A stretch of DNA of 64,000 nt from contig NZ_CP020384.1 of NCBI RefSeq assembly GCF_002073975.1, positions 2,604,001 through 2,668,000 of the forward strand. Direction: 5' to 3'. Below the pieces are notes generated by a model. It made no database searches. It was not told where the DNA came from and saw nothing but the letters and a program-made list of their open reading frames with translations. Made by a program: the position numbers and the translations under genes. The DNA comes from Rhodovulum sp. MB263 (GTDB taxonomy: Bacteria > Pseudomonadota > Alphaproteobacteria > Rhodobacterales > Rhodobacteraceae). Below, in pieces: positions 45,008 through 53,713 of this stretch; the first letter of the stretch is position 1, and each line of letters starts with the position of its first letter.

Positions 45008-47395
45008 CTACTCTGCCTCCTGCGCCGCGCCGTTGATGACCCGCACCGGCTGGGTGCGGCCATCCTTGGCCTCGGCGAAGGTGATGGTCTGATGCGGGAA
45101 GGGGATCTCGATATTGCGCTCGTCGAAGAGCCGCTTGAGAATGCCGTTATAGGCCCGCCCGATGCCCCATTGCTTGCCCGGCAGGGTCCGGATCCGCGCC
45201 CGGACGACCACGGCACTGTCGCCGAAGCTGTTCAGCCCGAACCATTCCAGCTCGCCCCGGATCGCGGCCCGCGCCTCGGGATCGCGTCCGAGCTCGGCGA
45301 AGGCATCTTCCATCGCTGTCTTCACCTCGTCGACATCCTCGCGATAGGCCACGCCCATGTCGCAGACGTAATACGAGAAATCGCGGGTCAGGTTCGAGAC
45401 CATGTCGACCGAGGAGAACGGGATGATGTGATAGGTTCCGCTCACGTCGCGCAGGCTTACCGAGCGGATCGTGAGCTTCTCGACCGTGCCGGTGGTGCCG
45501 CCGAGGCTGACCACATCGCCGACATTCATGGCGTTCTCGAGCTGGATGAAGACGCCGGTGATGACATCCTGCACGAGCTTCTGCGCGCCGAAGCCGATGG
45601 CCAGCCCCAGCACCCCGGCCGAGGCCAGAAGCGGGCCGATATCGAGCCCGATCTCGGACAGGCAGAACATCGCCGCCAGCACCGCGATCACGATCGTCAG
45701 CGCATTGCGCAACAGCGACAGCAGCGTCGCCTCGCGCGGCGTCGCGCTCCGGCCGGACGCCGGGGCCAGCCGGTAATCGACCCAGGAGGTCATCGCGAGC
45801 CAGAGCCCGTAGGCCACCGCGAGGATGAGCAGGACCGCGCTCAGCGCCGCCGTCATCCGCAGCCCGAACTGGCTTTCCATCCAGGACCCGACCGCCAGAA
45901 CCCCGAGCGTATCCAGCGCGAAAAGGGCCACCGCCAGCACGATCAGGTAACGCAGCGCCACCATGGCCAGCGGGATCACGCGGTTCAGACGCGGCTCGAG
46001 CAACGGCAGCCGGTCGCTGAGCCGCTCCGGAAGCTGCACGCCACGCGCCGCGGCCCGGGCCAGCGCGGCCGAGACGACCCCCGCCAGGAGCAGCGCCGCC
46101 AGAAGCCTGGCCGAGCCCGCCAGCGCCGCCAGCACCACGCCGGCGGGGCCGGTCAGGACGATCGCGGCGAGGACCGCCAGATAGGCCAGCGCCGCCCAGT
46201 GCCAGTTCTGCGCAAGGGCGAGCGCCAGCCGCCCATGACGGCGCGGCACACTGCCAGCCCCGGCGCCCGGGGCCGTACCGGGCTCGGACTGGGCATTGGT
46301 CTGGGCGTTGGTCTGGGCATTGGTCTGGGCGATTGTCTGGGTATCGGTCTGGGCTTCGGGCGGCGGCGCGGACCAGACCTCCGGGCTCTCTTCCGTTTCG
46401 GTGACAGAGGGAAGCGGCGGGGCCAGCCGGGTCAGCATCCAATGCGCGACCGGCCTGCGATAGAGGATCGCGAAGGCCCCGAGCGACAGCAGCGCCAGCA
46501 CGGTGATCAGCACGCCCAGGCTTGCCGCGGCCAGCGTCGAGACGTCGCGCGCCACCACCGGCACCGCCAGCAGATGGCCATAGGCCAGAAGCCCCGCGAT
46601 CGTCATGCCCAGCGCCACGGTCCGTTTCGCGCCCGCATCCGAGACCGGCAGGAGCCGCAAGGGCGGCGCCCCCGGCGCGAACAGGATGGCGAAGGCCAGA
46701 CGCACCACCCCGACGACGAGGAAGGCATTGAGATAGAGCGACTGGGTCAACCCGACCGTGCCCGCGCTGCCGATAGCGGCCGCCGTAAGCGCATAGCCCG
46801 ACGCCCAGGCCAGAAGCAGCGCGCCGAGATCGAGCAGCGCCGCGAGGCCCGCCGAGACCAGCCTGCGCAGCGGCCCCTGTCCGTCCGCCTTCCGCCCCAG
46901 CCTCCGGTGCAGCGGCCTGACGGCAAGGCGCAATGCGAATTGCACCAGAACCGTCGCCACGACAATCGCCAGCAGGTTGCGCATCGCGGCCACGAAGGCC
47001 TCGAGGGTCCCGCCATCCAGCCCGTCGAAGGCCTGCCCGGCCCGGCCGAGCGCGGCCCATCCGGCCGCGAGCCGCGCCGCGATATCCTCGACGGCGGCCG
47101 ATGTGGCCTCGGCGACCTGGCGCCCGATGCCCGGCGCGGCCGCCCCGGATGGCGGTGCCGCAGCTTCCTCCTGATCCGGCGACCCGCGCCCGGCGGCCTG
47201 TTCCAGTTCGGCAATCAGCGCTTCGCGGGCGCTGTCATCCCGCAGGATGTCGATCAGCGCCCGGGCCTCTGCGCCGGGCGCCTCCGGCGTGGCGGGCGCG
47301 CCCTGTGCCAGGGCTGGCAGCGGTGACAGGAACAAGGCGGCAAGAAGAAGCGGAAGCAGGCGAAGCGGAGGCAGGCGGGGGAAAAATCGGTTCAC
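45008..47395 (-). CDS. Large MscS-type mechanosensitive channel (DUF3772/MscK-like)
   Basis: 795 residues, GTG start. A signal peptide (LLPLLLAALFLSPLPALAQ) leads into a periplasmic helical region, then about ten membrane helices. The MscS pore helix and beta domain are at about residues 590-690 (SAGVLGLAIGFGAQKLVQDVITGVFIQLENAMNVGDVVSLGGTTGTVEKLTIRSVSLRD over several stretches). It releases solutes on hypo-osmotic shock. A Gln/Thr/Asn-rich linker near residue 350 (QTIAQTNAQTNAQTNAQ) is encoded by tandem 12-base repeats. Confidence 0.9.
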   Translation of the reverse strand: MNRFFPRLPPLRLLPLLLAALFLSPLPALAQGAPATPEAPGAEARALIDILRDDSAREALIAELEQAAGRGSPDQEEAAAPPSGAAAPGIGRQVAEATSAAVEDIAARLAAGWAALGRAGQAFDGLDGGTLEAFVAAMRNLLAIVVATVLVQFALRLAVRPLHRRLGRKADGQGPLRRLVSAGLAALLDLGALLLAWASGYALTAAAIGSAGTVGLTQSLYLNAFLVVGVVRLAFAILFAPGAPPLRLLPVSDAGAKRTVALGMTIAGLLAYGHLLAVPVVARDVSTLAAASLGVLITVLALLSLGAFAILYRRPVAHWMLTRLAPPLPSVTETEESPEVWSAPPPEAQTDTQTIAQTNAQTNAQTNAQSEPGTAPGAGAGSVPRRHGRLALALAQNWHWAALAYLAVLAAIVLTGPAGVVLAALAGSARLLAALLLAGVVSAALARAAARGVQLPERLSDRLPLLEPRLNRVIPLAMVALRYLIVLAVALFALDTLGVLAVGSWMESQFGLRMTAALSAVLLILAVAYGLWLAMTSWVDYRLAPASGRSATPREATLLSLLRNALTIVIAVLAAMFCLSEIGLDIGPLLASAGVLGLAIGFGAQKLVQDVITGVFIQLENAMNVGDVVSLGGTTGTVEKLTIRSVSLRDVSGTYHIIPFSSVDMVSNLTRDFSYYVCDMGVAYREDVDEVKTAMEDAFAELGRDPEARAAIRGELEWFGLNSFGDSAVVVRARIRTLPGKQWGIGRAYNGILKRLFDERNIEIPFPHQTITFAEAKDGRTQPVRVINGAAQEAE
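46291..46350. repeat. Five 12-base tandem repeats inside the MscS-type gene
   Basis: Units GGGCATTGGTCT, GGGCGTTGGTCT, GGGCATTGGTCT, GGGCGATTGTCT, GGGTATCGGTCT. On the coding strand each gives four residues of a Thr/Asn/Ala/Gln linker. Copy number changes would keep the frame, so linker length may vary between strains. Confidence 0.85.
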
Positions 47396-47706
47396 GTATG
47401 TCCCTGTCAGTTCTGGATCGTCGGTTCTGGATCGGTATCGGTTCTGTATCGTTTGGCGGACTGGCCCGGTCTGAACTTGTCCTCAGCGCCCGTCCTCTTA
47501 GTCTGCCCGCAGGCGTCTGGATGGCCACCGCGCGTTCCTGCCGGGCCTCCTGTCCTGTCTTTTGTCGGGCCATGCAAAGCGCAGGCTTTGCGGGGATCAA
47601 ACGCGCGGAGCGCTCGGATGTTGCGCGGATCACGGGAACGTGATGGCCGAACCCGCCCTTCCGGCCATGAGGGAACCGAACACCCCTCTTCAGGCATTGA
47701 GCCCCC
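47396..47706. other. Divergent intergenic stretch
   Basis: 311 bases between the MscS-type gene and the FAD-binding protein gene, which diverge. Near 47410-47450 short GGTTCTGGATCG/GGTTCTGTATCG repeats occur. No gene is seen. Confidence 0.4.
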
Positions 47707-49452
47707 ATGCCCCAGCCAACCGACCGCGCCGGAAACCGCCCCGCCATCGCTTTCCCCAGTTCGGCCCAGCCACGCCCGCTCCAGCCACGCCCGCTCAGGC
47801 TTGCCATCGCGGGAATGGGTCCGCGCGGTCTTGGCGCGCTCGAGGCCCTGATCGCGGCACTGGCGGCCCGGCTGCCGCAGGAGCGCCATGCCGTCACGCT
47901 CGACATCTTCGAGCCCGGCCCCTGGCCCGGCGCCGGGCCCAATTTCGACCCGTGCCAAAGCCCGCTGATGCTTCTGAACATCCCGATCCGGGCAGTCCGG
48001 ATCGCCCCGCCCGGCCCGGCACCGGCGCGGGTTTCCTCTTTCGAGAGCTGGCTGTCATCGCCGCCCGACAACGAACGCTTTCCCGCGCGGGCCGAACTTG
48101 GCGCCTATCTGGCGGCAAGGTTCCGGACGCTGGCGGCGACCCTGCCCGGGCAGGTCGCGCTCAGCCGGCACGAGACCGCGATCCTCGGGCTGGAGCGGAG
48201 CGGATCCGGCTGGTATCTCGAAAGCGAGGCCGGGCGCTTCGGCCCTTATGACGAGGTGCTGCTGGCGCCCGGCCAGCCCCGCAGCGCGCCCGACCCGCAG
48301 CTTGCACGCTGGCAGGGCCATGCCCGGCGGACGGCGGCGACGCTGTTGCCCGCCTATCCGGCCGACCGGCTGCTGAAGGTGGCCGAAGACTGGGCCGGCG
48401 CCTCGGTCGCGATCCGGGGGCTGGGGCTCTCGACCCTCGATGCGGTGCGGCTGCTGACGCTGGGGCTCGGCGGCCGGTTCGAGGACGGACGCTATCGGCC
48501 CTCGGGGCGCGAGCCCGCGCGGCTTCTGCCCTTCTCGCTGAACGGCCTGCCGCCCTGGCCCAAGCCTGCCAGCGCCGGGATCGACGCCCGTTTCGCGCCC
48601 CTGCCCCCGGAGAGCCGCGCCTTCGAAGCCGCACTGGACCGCGCGCTGGGCGCCGCGCCCGAGGCCGCGCTCGAGGCCATCTCGGCCGCACTCGAACCCG
48701 CTGCCCGCCGGGTGCTGGCTGCAACGGGCGGCGACACGGGCGGGGTCGCGGCATGGCTTGCGGCAGAACGCGCCTCCGCCGCCTCGCAAGAGACCCGCAA
48801 CGCGACCGGGCTGCTGCGCGACGGGCTTGCCATGGCGCGGGGCAGCCTGCCGCCATCGGCGGGCTATGCCATCGGGCAGATCTGGCGGCACTGGCAGAAC
48901 GCGCTGCGGCGGGGCGTCAATCCCGGCGCCACCAGCCCCGGGACGGTCGCGGCGCTGATCGGTTTCGACGAGGGGCTCAAGCGCTATTCCTACGGCCCGC
49001 CCGCCGAAACGGCCGAGGAGCTCCTGATCCTGATCGAGGCCGGGATCGTCGATCTGAGAACGGTCGACGACCCCGACATCCTGCTGACGCCCGAGGGCTG
49101 GCAACTGCTCGAGGAGGATGACAGCGCCCGGGTCCCGGTCATGGTTGACGCGGTGCTGCCCTCGCCCGCGCTCGAGCGGCTGGAAGAGCCCGTCCTGGCC
49201 GGCCTGCGCGATGCCGGACGGGTCGCGGCCATGAGCGAGGGCCTGGGCGTCAGCACCCGGCCCGACGCACAGGTCATCGACGCAAGCGGGCAGGTACAGG
49301 CCGGGCTGTGCCTGCTTGGCCGGGCCGCGCTCGGCAGCGTGATCGCGGTCGACTCGATCCATGACTGTTTTGGCGCCTCCGCCCATCGCTGGGCCGAGGG
49401 CGTTCTGGAGCGGGCCGCGCCCGGCGCTGCGCGCACCGCCGGTCCGGCCTGA
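47707..49452 (+). CDS. FAD/NAD(P)-binding protein (NAD_binding_9 family)
   Basis: 581-residue protein. A dinucleotide-binding fold starts at LRLAIAGMGPRGLGALEALIAAL (about residue 30), followed by DIFEPGPWPGAGPNFDP and MLLNIPIRAV, as in the FAD-NAD(P)-binding family PF13454. A second nucleotide-binding strand is seen in VAIRGLGLSTLDAVRLLTLGLGG. The reaction is unknown; relatives occur as putative hydroxyacylglutathione-independent oxidoreductases or siderophore-type monooxygenases. It has no operon partner. Confidence 0.8.
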   Translation: MPQPTDRAGNRPAIAFPSSAQPRPLQPRPLRLAIAGMGPRGLGALEALIAALAARLPQERHAVTLDIFEPGPWPGAGPNFDPCQSPLMLLNIPIRAVRIAPPGPAPARVSSFESWLSSPPDNERFPARAELGAYLAARFRTLAATLPGQVALSRHETAILGLERSGSGWYLESEAGRFGPYDEVLLAPGQPRSAPDPQLARWQGHARRTAATLLPAYPADRLLKVAEDWAGASVAIRGLGLSTLDAVRLLTLGLGGRFEDGRYRPSGREPARLLPFSLNGLPPWPKPASAGIDARFAPLPPESRAFEAALDRALGAAPEAALEAISAALEPAARRVLAATGGDTGGVAAWLAAERASAASQETRNATGLLRDGLAMARGSLPPSAGYAIGQIWRHWQNALRRGVNPGATSPGTVAALIGFDEGLKRYSYGPPAETAEELLILIEAGIVDLRTVDDPDILLTPEGWQLLEEDDSARVPVMVDAVLPSPALERLEEPVLAGLRDAGRVAAMSEGLGVSTRPDAQVIDASGQVQAGLCLLGRAALGSVIAVDSIHDCFGASAHRWAEGVLERAAPGAARTAGPA

Positions 49453-49938
49453 CGGCGGCCTGGCGGAGGCCAGGCGGTTGTCGCCGGGGGCAAGCGGCGG
49501 CCAGGGATGGGATCGGTCGCCGTCTCCACCTCGATGACGGAGACCCTGTTGAGCTTGTCCCGGAAAGGCCTGGGTGTCCCCCGGCTTTCGGCGAGCCCGA
49601 GCTCCTTCGGGCCGCTCACCGAGATGGGCCGGTCACCGAGATCGGAGACCGACCGCCGCATGGGGGGCGCTCCCCCGCGCCCGTCCCCGCGCAACAGCAC
49701 CGAGGCTGTCCCCGTCAGAGGCGCAGGGAAACTGAATGCGGACAAGACGCCCTTCGCCGCGCTGTTCCAAGCCACGCACCGGTCCGGGTCTTTTGACGGA
49801 TGCCGGGCCCCGGATGCCCCGCCGGATGCCGCAGCGGACCCCGGCCCGTCTTGTCCCCGATGTCGTCGAAGCGGTTCTCGGCCGCCTTCGGCTGTGCCGA
49901 TTTCATCACTTCCTGCGGGCGCGAGAAGCCCGCACTAG
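49453..49938. other. Stretch without a recognised gene left of the IS element
   Basis: 486 bases with open frames on both strands but none with a recognisable motif or good start. The insertion element sits at its right end. It may be a remnant of older genes. Confidence 0.4.
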
Positions 49939-50097
49939 GTGTTTGATCCCACGGTTTGATGGTGTGATCCTTTCTCAGGAATGGAAGGAAGCATTATGGG
50001 CCAGGTTCATAATGGCAGCGCCACGACCACGCACGCTGTCAGAGCCGCAATACAGCGATCGCAAGCTTCGCTCGCGACGTTGAGCCGGGATCTCGGG

Positions 50098-50139
50098 AGT
50101 GAGGAGGATCGAAAAACGATCCAGTGAATCGTTTTCCCG
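50098..50139 (+). repeat. Hairpin unit A1 (42 nt) in transposase
   Basis: Starts AGTGAGGAGGATC and ends TTTTCCCG, followed by ACGAAC. Arms GAAAAACGATC and AATCGTTTTC pair around the loop CAGTG. It interrupts the conserved residues Gly-Ile-Asn of the transposase, is 14 codons long, and brings an in-frame TGA from its own loop region. Confidence 0.8.
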
Positions 50140-50361
50140 ACGAACCCCAAAACGGTTGCGAAGTGGCGCAAGCGAGCGACGCTCGAGGATCTTGAGACGG
50201 GGCCGAAGGAGCCACGTTCGACGAGCCTGACGGAGGCGGAGGAGGCGGCCTTCATCGCGTTCCGACGCCATACGCTGCTGCCGCTGGACGACTGCCTCCA
50301 TGCCCTGCAGCCGTCCATCCCGCATCTGACACGCTCGGCGCTGCATCGGTGCCTTCAGCGA

Positions 50362-50403
50362 TGAGCCATTGTGCGCCACCGGTTCAAGCACGATGGCGAA
50401 TGC
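50362..50403 (+). repeat. Hairpin unit B1 (42 nt) in transposase
   Basis: Arms GCCATTGTGC and GCACGATGGC pair (one wobble) around the 13-base loop GCCACCGGTTCAA. It lies between the conserved LHRCLQR and ISRLPEVEG, replacing His-Gly, directly before ATC, and introduces an in-frame TGA at its first codon. Confidence 0.75.
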
Positions 50404-50469
50404 ATCTCGCGCCTGCCTGAGGTTGAGGGCGACAAGCCGAAGCGGTCGAAGTTCAAGCGCGCCCCTATC

Positions 50470-50514
50470 GGCCCTCGCCAGCGGGTCTCGAACCGATGGC
50501 GACCACGCAGGCTC
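50470..50514 (-). repeat. Hairpin unit B2, inverted orientation
   Basis: The reverse complement begins GAGCCTGCGTGGTC, has the family loop GCCATCGGTTCGA and closes with GACCCGCTGGCGAGGGCC. Thus it is a B-family unit in the opposite orientation. It interrupts the conserved Pro-Ile-Gly-(Tyr/Phe)-Phe-His-Ile-Asp stretch and shifts the reading frame by one base. Confidence 0.7.
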
Positions 50515-50700
50515 GATCCACATCGACATCGCCGAGGAGCAGACAGCTGAAGGAAAGCTCTACCTGTTCGCAGGCATCGACCGCACAAGCAAGTTTGCCG
50601 TACCCCATTGGTCGAGAAGGCAGACAGGAAGACTGCTTGGGAGTTCTTGCAGCACATGCTCGAAGCGGTGCCCTATCAGGTCCACACCGTCCTAACCGAT

Positions 50701-50742
50701 CGAGCCATCGGAACGCCATCGGTCCGAGTGACAATGGCGAGG
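50701..50742 (+). repeat. Hairpin unit B3 (42 nt) in transposase
   Basis: Begins CGAGCCATCGGAAC, has the loop GCCATCGGTCCGA and closes with GTGACAATGGCGAGG. Arms pair imperfectly (about 8 of 11). It splits the catalytic LTD-NG-IQF motif, giving 14 extra codons in frame and removing the Asn. As with B1, the unit is followed by GGC/GC and ATC. Confidence 0.72.
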
Positions 50743-50865
50743 GGCATCCAATTCGCAGAGCAGCCTCGGAACCGGAAGACCGCGTATCCACGGCCGATGC
50801 GCTTTGACATGATCTGCGAGGCAAACGGGATCGAGCACCGGCTGACCAAACCCAACCATCCCTGG

Positions 50866-50907
50866 AGTTTGGAGGATCAGAAAACAGTCCGGGGGACTGT
50901 TTTCCCG
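50866..50907 (+). repeat. Hairpin unit A2 (42 nt) in transposase
   Basis: Arms GAAAACAGTC and GACTGTTTTC are perfectly complementary around CGGGG. The unit starts AGTTTGGAGGATCA and ends CCCG before ACAAAC. It adds 14 codons in frame (SLEDQKTVRGTVFP) between the conserved HPW and TNGQVERMNRT. Confidence 0.82.
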
Positions 50908-50949
50908 ACAAACGGACAGGTCGAGCGGATGAACCGCACGATCAAGGAG

Positions 50950-50991
50950 GGTGAAGCGGATCAGGAGAGGCGCCAGTGGCGCGTCTCCCCG
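50950..50991 (+). repeat. Hairpin unit A3 (42 nt) in transposase
   Basis: Arms GGAGAGGCGC and GCGCGTCTCC pair with one mismatch around the loop CAGTG. The unit starts GGTGAAGCGGATCA and ends CCCG before CTGAAC. It adds 14 codons in frame (GEADQERRQWRVSP) after the conserved TIKE. Arm sequence is quite unlike A1 and A2, but flanks and loop agree. Confidence 0.8.
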
Positions 50992-51196
50992 CTGAACGTC
51001 AAACGCTTCCACTACGACAGCCATGATCAGCTGCGAACGCACCTCTTGGACTTCATAGCAGCATATAACTTCGCGCGCCGGCTCAAGACGCTCAGCGCGT
51101 CTCACACCTTACGAATACGCCTGCAAGGTCTGGACTTCAGAGCCGGACAGATTCATCCTGAACCCGATCCACCAAATGCCGGGACTGAACACCTAG

Positions 51197-51750
51197 AGCG
51201 CCCTTGCACATTGCGCGAACGGCGCCTGAAGGCCCTTGCCTCGGCCACCGCCTGCCGCCCATGACGCAGCGCGCCGGGCCGGAAGAGAGACCGGATCCGG
51301 GGATGGACGCCCCCTGCCCGAAGGGGTGAAGATGGCGAGGGCAACGAGGGTCCGCCTCGGGACCCCTTCGGCCACCAGACCGGACCTGCCGCTGGCGGAA
51401 CAGGGTCGAACGCCCCAAACGGCAGCACCCGAAGCGCACCGCTCGCCTCGTCCGTCACGCTTTCGATGCGCCACTCCGGCCTGGCTCCCCCGTCCTGATC
51501 GTCAGGGCCAGGCCGAACGTGAAGACCGGCAGACCGAAGCGCCTCTTCACAGGCTCTCGGAAGCGGCCATGCCCGCAGGAGCCCGCCGGGCAGGCCGGGC
51601 GCGCGGCCGCCATCCCGGGCCGGGACGATCCGCAGAACCCGGCGTCATTTTCACATCTGCGTGCGATGCCACGTCACGCGGGATCGACGGTGCGCTCTGC
51701 CCGTTCGGTTCGGGGACCGCCGCCACAAGCGGCCGCCGAAAGGAGCCGAC
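51197..51750. other. Gene-free stretch right of the IS element
   Basis: 554 bases up to the TetR gene. Frames on both strands lack motifs. The last 15 bases hold the ribosome binding site of the TetR gene (GAAAGGAG). No promoter was identified. Confidence 0.4.
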
Positions 51751-52359
51751 ATGCGTTCTGACAAGCGCGACGAACTGGTGCGAAAGGCACTCGACATCTT
51801 CTATCGCGACGGCTTCCACGCCACCGGGCTGGACCGTCTCTCGGACGAGACCGGGATCTCGAAAACCACGATGTTCCGGCATTTCCGCAGCAAGGACGAC
51901 CTGATCCTGGCCACGATGCAGCGGCGCGACGAGCGCGTCCGGGCCTGGCTGCACAGCCGGATGGAGGCCGCCGGGCCGCCCTGGGCCCGGCTGATGGCGC
52001 TTTACGACGCCCTCGGCGAGTGGGTGGCCGAGCCGGGGTTCCGGTCCTGCCTCTTTCTGCGTGCGGCGGCCGAATATCCCGATCCGGCGCATCCGATCCA
52101 TCGCATGGCCTCCGGGCACAAGCGCCGCCTCGCCCGGCAGGTCGAAGGCGTGGCGGCCGAGGCCGGCACGCCCGATCCGGGCCGGCTGAGCCGGGCGCTC
52201 CTGATGCTGAAGGACGGTGCCGCCCTCGCCGCGCATCTGGGCCATGCCGACGACCCCGTCGCCGATGCCCGCGCAGGCGCCGAGGCGATACTGGCCGCCA
52301 CCCTGCCCGCCCCGCGGCGCGGCCCCCTGCCGGAGACCCGGACCGGCGCGCCGCCCTGA
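51751..52359 (+). CDS. TetR/AcrR-family transcriptional regulator
   Basis: 202-residue repressor. The N-terminal helix-turn-helix is clear (LVRKALDIFYRDGFHATGLDRLSDETGISKTTMFRHFRSKDDLILA over residues about 8-55). The C-terminal ligand domain is unspecific. ATG 51751 follows GAAAGGAGCCGAC. It lies 331 bases upstream of the TRAP transporter genes in the same direction and might control them, but other targets are equally possible. Confidence 0.87.
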   Translation: MRSDKRDELVRKALDIFYRDGFHATGLDRLSDETGISKTTMFRHFRSKDDLILATMQRRDERVRAWLHSRMEAAGPPWARLMALYDALGEWVAEPGFRSCLFLRAAAEYPDPAHPIHRMASGHKRRLARQVEGVAAEAGTPDPGRLSRALLMLKDGAALAAHLGHADDPVADARAGAEAILAATLPAPRRGPLPETRTGAPP

Positions 52360-52690
52360 TCTGCCCGCAGGCAGCGTCTCACATTTTCTCGATTTTTTTC
52401 GGAACCGGTCCTCCGCACCCCGCGTTGAGACTGGACAGGTGGCGCGCCGAATTGCGGAAAACGCCCTGCGGACAGCCCCCCATTCGGGGGCGCCTCGCAG
52501 GGAAACGCATTTTTCCGGAGGCCCGGAGCGGGGGATTACCCCCGGTCCCGGGCCGGGCGCGTTTCGGGGGGGTGACGGCCACAGCGCCGGTTCCGGTCGC
52601 GTCTCGCGCGGCACTGCTCTTCCGGTTCACCGACCGCCCCGAAGGTTCGGGCCGTCCGGCTCGTGCGCAAGCAACCAGAGGAGACAGTTT
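52360..52690. other. Leader region of the TRAP operon
   Basis: 331 bases between the TetR gene and the TRAP binding-protein gene. A poly-T patch (TTCTCGATTTTTTTC at about 52385) could end the TetR transcript. No operator palindrome was recognised. The ribosome binding site CAGAGGAGACAG is at its end. Confidence 0.4.
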
Positions 52691-53713
52691 ATGACATTCA
52701 GCACCCGCATCCTGGCCTTGTCGGCCGCCGCCTTCGCGCTTGGCGCGGGCATGGCCCATGCCGACACATGGCGCTATGCCTTCGAGGAGGCGATGGACGA
52801 GGTCCAGGGGATCTACGCACAGAAATTCAAGGAAGAGATCGAGGCCAATACCGACCACGAGATCCAGCTCTTTCCCTATGGCACGCTCGGCGAATCCGCC
52901 GACATCATGGAACAGGCTCAGGACGGCATCCTGCAATTCGTCGACCAGTCGCCGGGCTTCACCGGCTCGCTGATCCCCGAGGCGCAGGTCTTCTTCGTGC
53001 CCTACCTGTTGCCGCAGGAGACCGGGACGCTGGCCAGCTTCTTCGAGAATTCGAAGGCCATCAACGAGATGTTCCCCGCGCTTTACGCCGATCAGGGGCT
53101 GGAGCTTCTGACCATGTTCCCCGAGGGTGAGGTGGCGATCACCACCAAGGAGCCGTTCAGGACGCCTGCCGATCTGGACGAGGTCAAGATCCGCACCATG
53201 ACCAACCCGCTTCTGGTGGAAAGCTACAAGGCCTTCGGCGCGACGCCGACGCCGCTGCCCTGGGGCGAGGTCTATGGCGCGCTGCAGACCAACATCATCC
53301 AGGGCCAGGAAAACCCGATGTTCTACGTCGAGTCGACGAAGATGTACGAGGTCACCGATTACGTGACCCGGATCGGGCATAACAACTTCACCACCGCGGT
53401 GATGGCCAACAAGGACTTCTTCGACGGGCTGCCCGACGAGGACAAGACGGCGATCCGCGCGGCGGCCCAGGCGGCCTTCGCCCATATCATCGACTATCAG
53501 AAGGGTCTGACCGAGGCCTCGGTCGAGAAGATCAAGGAAGCCAAGCCCTCGATGACCTTCACCACCCTCTCGGAAGAGGAACGCCAGCCCTTCAAGGACG
53601 CGGCCGGCGAGGTCGAGGCGAGGTTCCTCGAGATGACGGGCGAGAGCGGCAAGCGGATCCTCGATCAGATGAAAGAGGATCTCAAGGCAGCCCAGGACGC
53701 CAGCCCGAGCTGA
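52691..53713 (+). CDS. teaA: TRAP substrate-binding protein, TeaA-like (ectoine)
   Basis: 340-residue periplasmic binding protein. The signal peptide ends at MAHA. The mature sequence follows TeaA of Halomonas closely in my memory: [81 protein letters not shown] and QENP, which include the substrate-contacting Arg, Trp and Asn positions. TeaA binds ectoine and hydroxyectoine. A universal stress protein gene after the permeases repeats the teaABC-teaD order. The ectoine assignment rests on remembered similarity. Confidence 0.8.
   Translation: MTFSTRILALSAAAFALGAGMAHADTWRYAFEEAMDEVQGIYAQKFKEEIEANTDHEIQLFPYGTLGESADIMEQAQDGILQFVDQSPGFTGSLIPEAQVFFVPYLLPQETGTLASFFENSKAINEMFPALYADQGLELLTMFPEGEVAITTKEPFRTPADLDEVKIRTMTNPLLVESYKAFGATPTPLPWGEVYGALQTNIIQGQENPMFYVESTKMYEVTDYVTRIGHNNFTTAVMANKDFFDGLPDEDKTAIRAAAQAAFAHIIDYQKGLTEASVEKIKEAKPSMTFTTLSEEERQPFKDAAGEVEARFLEMTGESGKRILDQMKEDLKAAQDASPS

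Larger units (their letters stand above)
49939..51192 (+). mobile_element. Decayed IS481-family insertion sequence
   Basis: 1254-base element. The left end GTGTTTGATCCCACGGTTTG matches the reverse complement of the right end (GTGTTCAGTCCCGGCATTTG) at most positions. Both sides are flanked by CTAG (49935-49938 and 51193-51196), the known IS481-type target duplication. The usual size for such an element is about 1.05 kb; the excess equals the total of six short hairpin units inserted in its transposase gene. Stops and frameshifts make it inactive. Confidence 0.88.
49996..51196 (+). pseudogene. IS481-family transposase, interrupted by hairpin units
   Basis: Reads MGQVHNGSATTTHAVRAAIQ at the start (good site GGAAGGAAG) and ends NPIHQMPGLNT with TAG from the flanking target site. 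In between the DDE integrase is recognisable: FIAFRRHTLLPLDDCLHAL, HIDIAE, LFAGIDRTSKFAV, PNHPW, NGQVERMNRTIKE, FHYDSHDQLRTHL, FIAAYNFARRLKTL. It is broken by in-frame TGA at 50125 and 50362, a shift at the inverted unit near 50470, a one-base loss near 50600 and a one-base gain near 51098. Six inserts interrupt conserved motifs, including the second catalytic Asp region LTDNG. Confidence 0.9.

Noticed and set aside
49507-49938. Open frames on both strands left of the IS element
   Set aside because: No recognisable protein in either direction; not enough to claim a gene broken by the insertion.
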